The notes below the pieces were generated by a model. The model was not told where the DNA came from. It searched no databases and saw only the letters and a program-made list of their open reading frames with translations. This document shows, piece by piece, positions 22,845-32,703 of a DNA stretch of 64,000 nucleotides (position 1 is the first letter of the stretch; each line of letters starts with the position of its first letter). The stretch comes from Mauremys mutica (Eukaryota; Chordata; Testudines; Geoemydidae): positions 109,593,222 to 109,657,221 of the forward strand of contig NC_059075.1 of the NCBI RefSeq assembly GCF_020497125.1, written 5' to 3'. The position numbers were made by a program, and so were the translations under genes.

Positions 22845-24345
22845 CTGTGAATTTTTTGTTGAGACCCCTGTGCCTGCTGTTGCACAAATCATTTGCGCGG
22901 TGGATTCTGGGTAAATGTCGCCAGTCATTCCTTCCTCCGGGAAAGCAAGGGCAGACAATCATTTCGATCACGTTTTCCATGAAATGCCCTGGCACACGCC
23001 ATAGCGTGGCAACAATGGACCCTATTTTGCCTTTTGTGTATGTCACCGTATGTGTACTGTATGCCGCTGACAGAGGCGGACCAGCAGCGCTACACAGCAG
23101 CATGCTTATGCTTTTGCATGACAGCAGCGATGGTTACCAGGCATACTGCACCGTCTACCATACCATGAACTGGTAAGAAGACGGTAATAAGATGGTCATG
23201 GTTACCTGTCTTTTTGCACTGCGCCATTTGGTGCTGTCATAAGTGCCCCTGGTCGATCAGCCAGGGGCGCAAAAGCAAAATTTGGGAATGACTCCCCAAG
23301 TCAATCCCTCCTTTTTGGGTATCTAAAAATAGAATCAGTCCTGCCTAGATTATGTGCAAGTGTACTAGAGAACCACTGTATCATACAACCAGAGACCACA
23401 GCTGCTCTCTGTCCAATCCTGCATAAATTTTGAGCTGAACGCTATTCACAGGGTGTGCTCCTGAAACAACCCCAGCTGTTCATTCCGTTCTTCCCCCAGC
23501 CTTCCTGGGTTCCAATACCATTGTCCCCCCACTTGTGTGATGAAGTAATATAGAATGCATGAATAAGACACAGGTAGTCGTTTGTGAGAAATGAGTGGAA
23601 GGAAGCCTCCAGCTGCAATGATAGTCCAGAGATGACATTAAGGGGTGTGGAGGAGGGAGCCACTCATCCCTCTGCTAGTCCAGGGGCAATTGAATCTTTT
23701 CTTTACAATGAAGGGTGGGGGCTGATGGATCTCAGCCCCCTGTTGCAATGATGAGGACGGTTACCAGCCATACTGCACCATCTACCATGAAAAATTAGCA
23801 ACAGGCGGCCTTGACCGACCGGTCCCAAGCAAGTTGGTACGGTTGTCATGGTTACCAGCCCTTTTGCACTGCCCCATGTGCCAATAGGCTGATGATGAGG
23901 ATGGATTTCCATCGTTTTGTACCATCAGCCATCCATAGCGTGGGGGGAGCAAGGATGTTGGTGTTGAGTGCTGCACCATCGCGTCTATCTGCAGCATTCA
24001 GTACAGATACGGTGACATGTAAAAGAGTCAACAGAGGATTGTTTTCCCTTTAACTTCTGGGGGTTGGGGGAGTGCGTAAATTGCCGAGCTATGCCCCGAC
24101 CCACCGCGGACACTGTGTTTGACCCTAGAAGCATTTGGAGATCAGCCAAGAATGCAAATGCTTTTCGGAGACAGCAGGAACTGTGGGATACCTTGCGTCC
24201 TCGTTCCCCCCTCCCTCCATGAGCGTCCATTTGATTCTTTGGCTTTCCGTTACGCTCGTCACGCAGCTGCGTGCTGAGTCTGTGCTATGCCGTCTGTCCG
24301 TTTATTTATTAAAAATACTTTGGACCAGGCGTAACGTAACATTTC
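22845..24345. repeat. Extra segment of H2, partly from an HD-type Harbinger
   Basis: This is the equivalent of 11909-13385 in H1, with the same internal blocks in the same order (TGGGTAAATGTCGCCAGTC, an ATGGTTACCAGGCATACTG block, a GGTTACCAGCCCTTTTGC block, GACCCACCGCGGACACTGTG). It replaces the ~375-bp intron segment of H3/H4. Confidence 0.6.
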
Positions 24346-24358
24346 TTCCCTTACTTAG

Positions 24359-24667
24359 ATGCAGGAGTCTCCGAGCGAGATCACCGTGAGGACAGGCACT
24401 GAAGGAGATAGAGAGCGCATGCTGCGTGAAATCTAGCACGAACCACGGACCTATGCAGCCGTGCTCTGGGAGGCAGTGCTCCCTGAATACCGCATGAAAG
24501 CCTCGCGCGGAAAAGTGTGCTATCACGGAGCACCCAATAAGGCAGCTCTCCCCAGGAACCTCCTGCTGATGCTTATCGATTAACGGCAGGAGAGCTTCGT
24601 GGCGTTCTCCCAGGAGGATTTCTGTTCTATCACCATATATACAGAGACCTCCTTTTCACACACTTCA
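24359..24667 (+). pseudogene. Harbinger ORF3, H2 copy, two stops
   Basis: The frame starts ATGCAGGAGTC at the same place as in H1 and stays collinear without any indel, but carries TAG at 24434-24436 and TAA at 24581-24583. The conserved blocks YAAVL, APNKAALPRNLL and SQEDFCSI are all in one frame. An AATAAA follows at 24686-24691. The absence of frameshifts suggests that the frame was coding until recently. Confidence 0.65.
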
Positions 24668-24715
24668 GATTCCTGTTATATTAAGAATAAAAGTTAACAT
24701 GGTTAAAGCACTTAC

Positions 24716-25241
24716 CGACTGCTCCTACCCCTGATTCAGGATCCGGGTTCCTGGCCGGGGAGGGTTGGTAGGGGATCTCCGTGACGGTGATGAAGAGATC
24801 CTGGCTGTCGGGGAAACCAGCGTTGTAAGCGCTATCGCCTGCCTCGTCCTCCACAAACCCTTCCTCATCTTCCCCGTCCGTGAACATCGTCGAGGAACTG
24901 TCTGTCGACACTGTCCCATCATCAGAGTCCATGGTCACTGGTGGGGCAGTGGTGGCAGGCTCCGTAGCGTCCGTTGGCCGCTTTGATTTTTTGGTAGCCT
25001 TGTCTGGGGTCCTTGATTTTCACGCGGCGCTGCGTTGCATGACGGCTGTATCCTCTGTCTGTATCATGGCTTTGGAGACCTTCTCGTAGGTCTTTGCATT
25101 CCGTTCGTTGGAGCGCAGCTCCGAAAGCACAGACTCCTCGCCCCACACACCGATCAGATCGAAGAGTTCCCGGTCAGTCTATGCCGGGTCCCTCTTTCTA
25201 TTCAGAGATTACATGAACTCCTCTGCTGGAGAGCTCTGCAT
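24716..25241 (-). pseudogene. Myb-like protein exon 1 remnant (H2)
   Basis: Minus-strand reading from MQSSPAEEF at 25241 is interrupted by stops, including the TAG at the SANT-like Trp shared with H1. The same 52-bp deletion near 24961 removes the QTCRFYEALHAILGG block. The exon ends at a GTAAGT donor at 24715-24710. Confidence 0.8.
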
Positions 25242-25634
25242 TGCTGCTGGTGCTGCGGAGCTCGCCCCGATGTGCAACCAGAACGTCAGATTCAAACCGC
25301 CCAGACAGGAAAATGAATTCAAATTTTCGCGGGTCATTTCCTGTGTGGCTGGGCAGAGAATCCAAGCTCGGGCTGCTGTCCAGAGTGTCAACAGAGTGGT
25401 GCAGTGTGGGATAGCTCCCGGAGCTACTAAGTTCGATTTCCATCCACACCTAGCCTAATTCGAACTAGCCATGTCGAATTTAGCGTTACTCCACCTGCTG
25501 GGGTGGAGTACCAAATTCGAACTAAAGAGCCCTCTAGTTCGAATTAAATGGCTTCCTGGTGTGGACGGTTGAGCGGTTAGTTCGAATTAACCCTGCTAAA
25601 TTCGAATTAAAGTCCTAGTGTAGACCAGGCCTTA

Positions 25635-28100
25635 GACTTGGGGGCTGTATCCCTTTCCCCTTCTTAAGTAACAATCTAGCTCCTCCTCCAACCCTTTTCA
25701 TTTCTCTGTCGCGTGTCAGAGTGCAGCAAGTCTTGCCCTTCTGAAATAGCCACTGAGAATCTCCCAAGAATAGTTTGCAGCCATGCTGAAGAGACACAGG
25801 CTGGATTTTTCAGTGATGTTCCCTCTCCTTAGGCTCTTCCTTGTACTTCACTCTGCTGCCTGAGTCCTGCTTTATTTGCTTGCAGCCGGTGATAAACAAA
25901 CCAACTCTATTTAGAAAATACTCAGGCCAGAGCCTGGATTTCCTCTTATCTAAGTTCTGCTTCTGCGGAGTCATTGAATATTTCTCACCCTCCTGTTTCT
26001 TTTCCCCTCTTCCCTCCTCTGTTTTGCACAGTTCAAAGGGTCATTATGTAATGACATTACAATGAAAATTAGTGGCCTGATTTGCAGAGCTGCTGAGTAC
26101 CCTAATTCCTATTAAACTCAATGGGGACTCAGCTCCTCTGAAAATGTCAGAAATTTCAAGCTTTACAAAGCAAAAACTAACTAAAACACCCTTTCCCCAC
26201 ACCATCTCCTCCCCACCCCCTCTTTCCCTCATGGGTTGATAGGCACTCTTCTTTAGAAGGCATTTACACAGGGCAATTTTTGAGGCCAGTCAGAATTGGC
26301 TTTGTTGATGAACCTGATGTCCCTACAGGGATCTAATTTGCAGCATGGGACTTTGTAATTTCATGCTAGAACAGGATAAAATGGAAGACTAACTCATCCA
26401 GAAGGAGTGCATTATATAACAGTAGCAAAGAAGAATCTGTAGTGACAGTAAAGATCCTTTGGAACAATTATGTTGCAATGCCATCCACCCTCTAACTGGT
26501 TTTAAACAACAAGAAAATAAGTTGTATGTTGCGGGGAGGGGGTTGTACAGAGGAAGGGGGAAGAAGGAAAGAAAATAGCCCAGTATTAATAAACCTCAGC
26601 TTCTAAATTCACTCAGACAAAAATTAGACATACGTCAGATGAATATAAATACCATGTACTCTCCAAGTTTCTTCTCATTAGTCCCGGCTTCCTCTTGCAT
26701 AGACTCTGATAATGATACCTGCTCTGACATGCACTGCATCTATAGTGCCACTGGAGTGCCCCCTCAACAAATCTGAAGAGTGGGACTTTTGGCTCAGTGA
26801 TGTGTCTAGCCTACTATAGGTCATGTCGGGGGAGCAATACATTTGCATTTTTAGTGCCCTCACTACACTTTTCATGAAAGGTCTGGTCTGGAGCAGAGCT
26901 TAGTCAATGGGAGCTGTGGGTATCTTTTGGGATCAGGCCTTGAAATAAGAAGCATCTGTGCAAGTTAAAGGATTGCTGACATCTCACGGAAATCTTCGAA
27001 AGATGCTGAGCTAGATTAGGGGCTCCATTACTCCATTATGCAGGGGCTATAATGGGACTGCGACAGCCTTATGGGGAATTCCCTGGGCACAGGAGCAGTA
27101 TATACAGTTCCGCACTGACTACTTCGCTCATCCGACATAGGAACCTATCATGGCAGAGCTGGTGGGACGGGGAGTAGCAGTAGTACTCAGTGCTACAGAT
27201 ATTCTGAGCTGCAGAGCAGCCTATAGGCAACCAGGGGAGAGACTGCCATAAATTAGAGCAGTTTTGAGACTACTCCAATTTATTTTCAGGGCTGCTGCAG
27301 ATGCCAGCCAAGCCTGGAATCTGGGAGGCACAAAGGTGACTTAAAAAAAATCTTTGCCACTCTCCTCATGAGCTGCACCTTCCGGGCTTAGCCTCAGAGG
27401 AGACAAAGCACAGAATCTGATCTGTGTACAAATAGTTTTGGTAAGGGTGACTTAATGGTCTTAACATCAGGTTTGAAGTGCCTAAGCTTCCTAGAACACT
27501 GGAGAAAGATAAATCAGATCTTTGTGGAGGATTTATATGAAGCCTTTAAACCAAGATCCTGTTAGTTTGCAAATGCCATGCTTCGATATCTGTCTTAATC
27601 CTGAGGAACTGAAGGCAAATGGTCACCGTTCCTTGCCTTGTTGAAGCTGCATAAGGACTGTCACCAGGTGAGCTGATGAATCATCTCCCACTACGATCTT
27701 CAGTGCTTTGGGCTCTTTTAGGTCAGAAGAGATGCCTCTTTATTTTCAAGATGCCCTCTCTTTGTGTGAGATCCCATATCTGAGTTGATATTTAATGATA
27801 TTCTCAATGAGGTGTGTGTTTTCCTTCCAGATGAAAAGGTCTGTTGCCACATATTGCCAAGGCCTCCATACTTCAATGAACATCCCCTTGTTAATGTATT
27901 ATCAGTATGAATATGTGGGAGCACGTGATTTACATTCCTATACCATTATTTGCTATACTTTTATCATAACCCAACTTATAAGTCTCCTCCCCAAGCAGTC
28001 CTAAGGTGAAGTCCTGACCACACTGGAGTCAATGGGGCCAATAATTTACCTCTAATCTCTTTTAATGTCATTTTTTTTATTGAAGATTTTCCATACTGCT
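25635..28100. other. No gene seen
   Basis: No gene or clear repeat. Frames are short. The region contains a low-complexity G/A tract near 26535-26575. Confidence 0.4.
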
Positions 28101-28204
28101 AATGATTTTTGTCACATGCCTCTGGAGTCTTTGTATTTCTGCTGCATCTTTTTGAAGATGGGTGACCAGAACTGAACACAGTGTTGCAGCTTGGGTCTGT
28201 AATG
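28100..28204 (-). repeat. Old CR1/L3-like LINE fragment, piece 1
   Basis: TGCATCTTTTTGAAGATGGG, TGACCAGAACTGAACACAG and TGTTGCAGCTTGGGTCTG are the antisense form of a region common in old CR1/L3 LINEs. The same fragment resumes at about 29234 and again at about 31085, with two insertions between. Confidence 0.5.
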
Positions 28205-29230
28205 GGTTAGCAGTGGCCCCTCCCACTCTGGGTCAGCAGGAGGCCACTTCTCACTACATCACGGGGTGTTGCTCATAGTTGGGGAATTAGCCAAGTCACA
28301 CTTGGCCTGTGGCCCTGGTCAGCAGTCTGAGCAAAGCGATAGCCACTTCGGGTCTCTAGCCCGCAATCAGGGTAGTGAAGAGTCAGGGGCTCGGACCTGT
28401 AGTCAGGGGCGAGCGGCAAATAAACAGTTAGTAAGCTGAGCCCACAGTCAGGGTGGGGTGGTACAGAGTCTGGGTCTCAGGCCTGCACTCAGGGCTGAGC
28501 AACAAACAAACAGTCCAGAGCCCAGGCCCTTAGTCAGGGCAGGGCAACAAGACCCCGAGGCTCAGGCCGGGGTAGAGCACCCAAACGCAGTCTAGGGGCG
28601 CTCAGGCAGGGTTAGAGCCTAGTGTCCTCACTGGGCGGATGTAGGCCCTCTGGCCTATGGAGGGGGAGTACTGCCACTCCGGGTCGGGTGGCAGTGGGGA
28701 CGCAGGCCTGCCCAATTCCACTGCGTCCCAGCCTAGGGCCCTAACAGGCAGAGAGGTCTTCCACTGGGTCAGCGGGGATCCTCCCACAACACGCTGATCT
28801 GGTCACAGGCCAGCTCTCAACCGGACGGTTGTCTAGTCCCACTGGGCTACTTCCTATCTCCTCCTCAGGGCATACCTGGGTCTATAAGGGGTCCTCTGCA
28901 TCATCCAGGTAGAAGGCCAGCGGCAATCCCGGCAACTCCTCCTTGGCTTGGTCAGGGTGTGGCTCCAGAAGTGTCGGCCAGTCTTCAGCACCGCAGGGAT
29001 CCGCAGCAGTCTTCCAATTCAAGAGTGGGCAGCAAGCATCTGGTTCCTTCAGCGGCTGCAGCCCAACTGAGCTCACAGACCCACCTTTTGAACTTCCTGT
29101 CCCATGCACTGACTTCTGGTGAGAGGGGTGAACACGGCCTGGCTCTGTCCACCAGGGATCTGCATGTGGCCTCTTCCCCTCTGGATCAGTGGGAGGCCAC
29201 TCCACCTCACTGCAGGGCATATCACTGGTT
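28205..29230. repeat. GC-rich minisatellite-like insert with related ends
   Basis: Both ends carry related direct sequences: TCTGGGTCAGCAGGAGGCCA near 28235 and TCTGGATCAGTGGGAGGCCA near 29180. In between, units of about 65-70 bp built on AGTCAGGG-type words, CAACAAACAAACAGT and GCCCAGGCCC recur loosely at about 28370-28620. It interrupts an antisense LINE fragment. It could be a satellite-like element or a decayed LTR-type element. No credible coding region. Confidence 0.5.
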
Positions 29231-29865
29231 TAGGTAAAGACATAATATTCTCAGTCTTACTATTTTCTATCCCATTCTTTATGCATCCTAACTTTCCCCC
29301 CCATTCTTTAATGGCCATTGCACACTGAGCAGAGTTTTTCATTGAGCTGTCCGCAGTCAGGTCCAGATCTGTTTCCTAAGTGGTTACAGTTATCATAGAG
29401 CTCGGCAATGCATATGAGTAGCTCACATTATTCTTTTCAATGTGCATTTCCTTTCATTTGTCAAAGTGAATTTCATTTGCCATTGTGTTGCTCAATTGTG
29501 CTGCCTAGTGTTGTTATATACCTTTGACATTTCTCAGCCTTCACTAACCTACATAATTTTGTGTCATCTGAAAATGTTGCTACTTAATTGTTCCTACCAT
29601 TTTCCAGATCATTAACAAATATATTAAGCAACAGCAGTCCTAGTATGAAGCCTTGGGTCAGCCTTCTGTTAATCTTTAGTTATTTTGGAAATTGACCATT
29701 TCTTCACGCTCTTTGTTTACTAACTCCTAGCCAGCTTCTAATCAATAATAGGACTTTACCGCTCATCACCTAGCTACTTAGTTTCCTTAACAGTCTCCTT
29801 CTAGGGACTTTGTTGGAGGCTGCTTAAGAGCTTCAAGTGTACAACATTACCAGCTTGTTGTTGAA
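29231..29865 (-). repeat. Old CR1/L3-like LINE fragment, piece 2
   Basis: CATTGCACACTGAGCAGAG, TTTCATTTGCCATTGTGTTG, TTCCAGATCATTAACAAAT and the GGGACTTTGTTGGAGGCTGC block appear in the order seen on the antisense strand of CR1/L3-like LINEs. It breaks off near 29865, where the TMCO5-like sequence begins. Confidence 0.6.
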
Positions 29866-29997
29866 TCATGGGATTGTGACATCAGAGGTATGTCATGCTC
29901 TAACAGGATGAAAGTTCTCAAGGTATGCCAGGCTTCATTCCTGTCAGAGACTACAACCTCCCTTTATCGCTCAAAAAGACACCATCAAACCAAGCAA

Positions 29998-30906
29998 ATG
30001 GAGAATTCCTTGATTCACAACCTATCTATTACAAAGAAAAATTTACAAAATCAAATATGGGATCTCAGAGAAACAGCTGTAGAGCTTGATGCTAAAAACC
30101 AGAAGCTAATGAAAGAAAACAAAGAGATAAAAGACCAGAACAGGAGGTTGCAAGCCAGAGCAGACTGCTTTAAGACATTAGTGGGAGACCTACAAAGAGA
30201 AGTGGACAATGCCAGGGAGATGATGGAAAGAAGAGAAGACAAGATTAATAAATTAGAATTCCAAAACAAACACTTGGAGAAAATAAACAAACAACTTAAC
30301 ATGGAAATCATGGAAATGGCCTGCCAGATTTCTGCATATCACAATATCTATCAGGAAAAAGACATAGATGGGGGGAGAAACATAATATATGAAAACAAGA
30401 AGTATCTGAAACACCTAATGACCAGTCTAGAAAGTGAAGAGCAGCTGTATGAACAGGAAAAGCTAGAAACGAACCAATTAAGGGAGACACTGGAAGAGCT
30501 TGACAAAATTGGGGAGTTTCAGAAAAATGACATCACGCAACTGGAAGGGCAGCTGGTAATGCCAACCCAGGAAACAGCATTAGTGAGGGTGGAGAATGAG
30601 GACAAGTTTCAGGCTGGTTCATTATTGAGGCAGGTTGCTGAAGTCAAGTTTGTGGAGAACTCACTTCACAAGCCTAAGAAACACAATTTCCTCTGTTACA
30701 TTTGGAATCTCTTAAAGCTCTTGCTCACATTAGCGGTTTGGTTGGGACTTGCAGCAGCTTTGGTATTATTATACACCTATGTTTTCAACAATGATTTTAT
30801 AGCTGACAGCCTTCTACTATTGATTAGTGACCATGACCTTGACATGCTAATACAGATCTTGTCTCCATATCTTATCTGGAAAAATGATGGACTGTTGCCA
30901 TTTTGA
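29998..30906 (+). CDS. TMCO5-like coiled-coil transmembrane protein, intronless retrogene candidate
   Basis: One uninterrupted frame runs from an upstream ATG at 29890 to TGA at 30904-30906. I favour the start at 29998, giving 302 residues (338 from 29890), because from MENSL on the layout parallels the start of TMCO5 proteins. Residues ~10-210 are Glu/Lys/Gln/Asn-rich with heptad-like leucines, a long coiled coil. A Cys-containing hydrophobic segment (LLKLLLTLAVWLGLAAALVL) near residues 237-256 is a single membrane anchor, followed by ~45 residues ending in GLLPF. TMCO5 proteins share this coiled coil, one C-terminal anchor and short tail, and are expressed mainly in testis. Family members normally have many introns; this copy has none and sits inside an old antisense LINE fragment, so it looks retroposed. 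An AATAAA lies near 31035. No poly(A) tract or target duplication was found. Another coiled-coil tail-anchored family is possible. Confidence 0.6.
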   Translation: MENSLIHNLSITKKNLQNQIWDLRETAVELDAKNQKLMKENKEIKDQNRRLQARADCFKTLVGDLQREVDNAREMMERREDKINKLEFQNKHLEKINKQLNMEIMEMACQISAYHNIYQEKDIDGGRNIIYENKKYLKHLMTSLESEEQLYEQEKLETNQLRETLEELDKIGEFQKNDITQLEGQLVMPTQETALVRVENEDKFQAGSLLRQVAEVKFVENSLHKPKKHNFLCYIWNLLKLLLTLAVWLGLAAALVLLYTYVFNNDFIADSLLLLISDHDLDMLIQILSPYLIWKNDGLLPF

Positions 30907-31030
30907 GAAAAGCTGTACAGCTCTGCTGAGCTCTCCATATCATCTTAATTGACTCTATTTCAGTGTCTTGATGCATGAGTTCAGCTTTCTATTAAAATTA
31001 TATTTCTTTGTAAATTTTTATTTTAGAAAT

Positions 31031-31042
31031 CCAAATAAATTA
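31031..31042 (+). promoter_or_regulatory. Candidate poly(A) signal of the TMCO5-like gene
   Basis: AATCCAAATAAATT contains AATAAA about 130 bases after the stop codon of the TMCO5-like frame, and old LINE sequence resumes about 45 bases later. It could mark the 3' end of the retroposed transcript. Confidence 0.4.
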
Positions 31043-31084
31043 TATAATTCAGTTCTCCTTTAGCTACTGTTCAGCTCACACACA

Positions 31085-31240
31085 AAGAATTCTAATAGAG
31101 TGGAGAGGTCTGATTTAACTACAGCAGCCATGCCCATTCGTCTCTATCATACCATCACCACTTAGGTATTTTATAATCCTGTTTCAACCAATTTTCTTGG
31201 TGCTGAAGTACAGCTTGCTGATCTGTAATTTACAGGATCA
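31085..31240 (-). repeat. Old CR1/L3-like LINE fragment, piece 3
   Basis: AAAGAATTCTAATAGAGTGG, TTTCAACCAATTTTCTTGG and GATCTGTAATTTACAGGATC continue the antisense LINE order from where piece 2 stops. Pieces 2 and 3 therefore flank the TMCO5-like insertion. Confidence 0.6.
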
Positions 31241-32464
31241 TCCGAGCAAAGGAGCCAGTAGCTCAGAAATGAAGAGAGAAGAGGGAGGCTGCTTCACGGC
31301 TCCAAGACCATTTTTGTGTGGACACAAAGCAGTTTATACCGGGGGAAAAAAAATGTTGCCCATGTAAACAAGGTCTTATTTATAGAGAGAGGCTGGTGAT
31401 GAGATTAGACCGCAGGTCCACAGTATGATGGTTCTGCAGACTAATGAGCTAAAGTAACACATACTTTTTTGCCCAAGTCAGTGTGACTGTGCTGTACTTC
31501 AATGTGCCCTTTCTATATCATGGAAAGAGAAAGCTCTCTAGCCACCATAACATGGGTTTTATAACAGCAGTTAATAGATTTCCCTTAGATGCACTCATAG
31601 CACATATAGGGCCCAGTCCCACTGCCACTTCAATAGCAGACTTTCCATTGCCTCGACTGGGTGTTGTAGTAATTATCTGCCTCCATTAAAAACCCAGCAG
31701 AGCACTTCCCTATCTCAGACAAGTGAACAGAAAATGTAGTTTGTGCTAAGCTGGCTGAGGCTGGGTTAAGCATGATACTTGATTCTGGAATTCACTTCCC
31801 TGTTATCTGCCAGTCCCTAAATTTGTTCATTGCAAAGCCTATCTATTTTCCCATGCTTTGGGGAAGGTAACCAGGAGATGTGGGAGGAGGGAGAGTGTTT
31901 AGCTGGATGGGTTAGGATGGAGTTTTCATTATGGACATTAGTTCAGATGGTGTCATGTTTTTACATTTGGCTAATACATTTTGTATGTTCATCTAGAGCA
32001 ATGGACAGAGGCTTTTTAAATAAAACAAAATAAATACCATTTTGTGGAAGGAAAATTAAATCCTAAAGATCAACATGGCAGTTAGCCAAGTGGCAGCCAT
32101 CTTGAGGCTTCAGAATTATCCCTGACATTTATGCACAAAGCAAGCCTGCCAAGCAGAAGCTAGCAAATAAACAGTCAACTGAACAAACATGATACCGAAA
32201 AGAATCTTAAGGGGAAGAAAAACTGTGACACGAATGACATATGTGCAGTGGCTGGTAGCAGCAGTGGTGAGGAAAAATTCCAAAGATGAAAGGGCAAGAA
32301 AGTCCCCTTAATCTCCTTCCATTCCTAGGTTGTATGACAAGAAAGGAAAGGCTGTGTGGAATAAGGAAAGAGACAATCTGGGAGGAAAGAGAGCAGGTGA
32401 GAGATCATGAAGACAATGGGCTAATTTCACAGGTAAGGTGAACTAAGGAAAAAGATGCTGTTAT
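31241..32464. other. No gene seen
   Basis: No recognisable gene or repeat family; short frames only. Confidence 0.4.
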
Positions 32465-32660
32465 GTTTAAGATATTGGAGTAAGCCTCAGGAGACTCTCT
32501 GCCACTGGTTTCCTTGGTTATTTCAGGCAAATCACTTAATGTCTCAGTTCTCTACTTGCATAAAAGGGTAATAATATTCAGTTTGCCTCTCTTGGGTATT
32601 TAGATGGTAAATTATTTGGGGCAGTGATGTCTCAGGTGTATGTGCAGTGCCTTGACAAGG
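32465..32660 (+). repeat. MIR-like SINE
   Basis: CCACTGGTTTCCTTGGTT, CAGGCAAATCACTTAATGTC, TCAGTTCTCTACTTGC and AAAGGGTAATAATATTCAG follow the MIR order on the plus strand; diverged, and followed within 50 bp by the CR1 LINE. Confidence 0.5.
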
Positions 32661-32703
32661 GGGCCCCATCGTAGTTGAGGCCTTTAGTTGCTATCATAGT
32701 TGG

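Larger units (their letters stand above)
20752..25631 (+). mobile_element. PIF/Harbinger transposon copy H2 (defective, chimeric)
   Basis: Starts GGCCTTGTCTACACTACAGG, ends GTGTAGACCAGGCC, flanked by TTA at 20749-20751 and 25632-25634. It has the same architecture as H1: both transposase deletions, the 1.5-kb extra segment and the same Myb lesions. The target duplication differs from that of H1, so the two are separate insertions rather than a segmental duplication. All three genes are broken. Confidence 0.92.
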
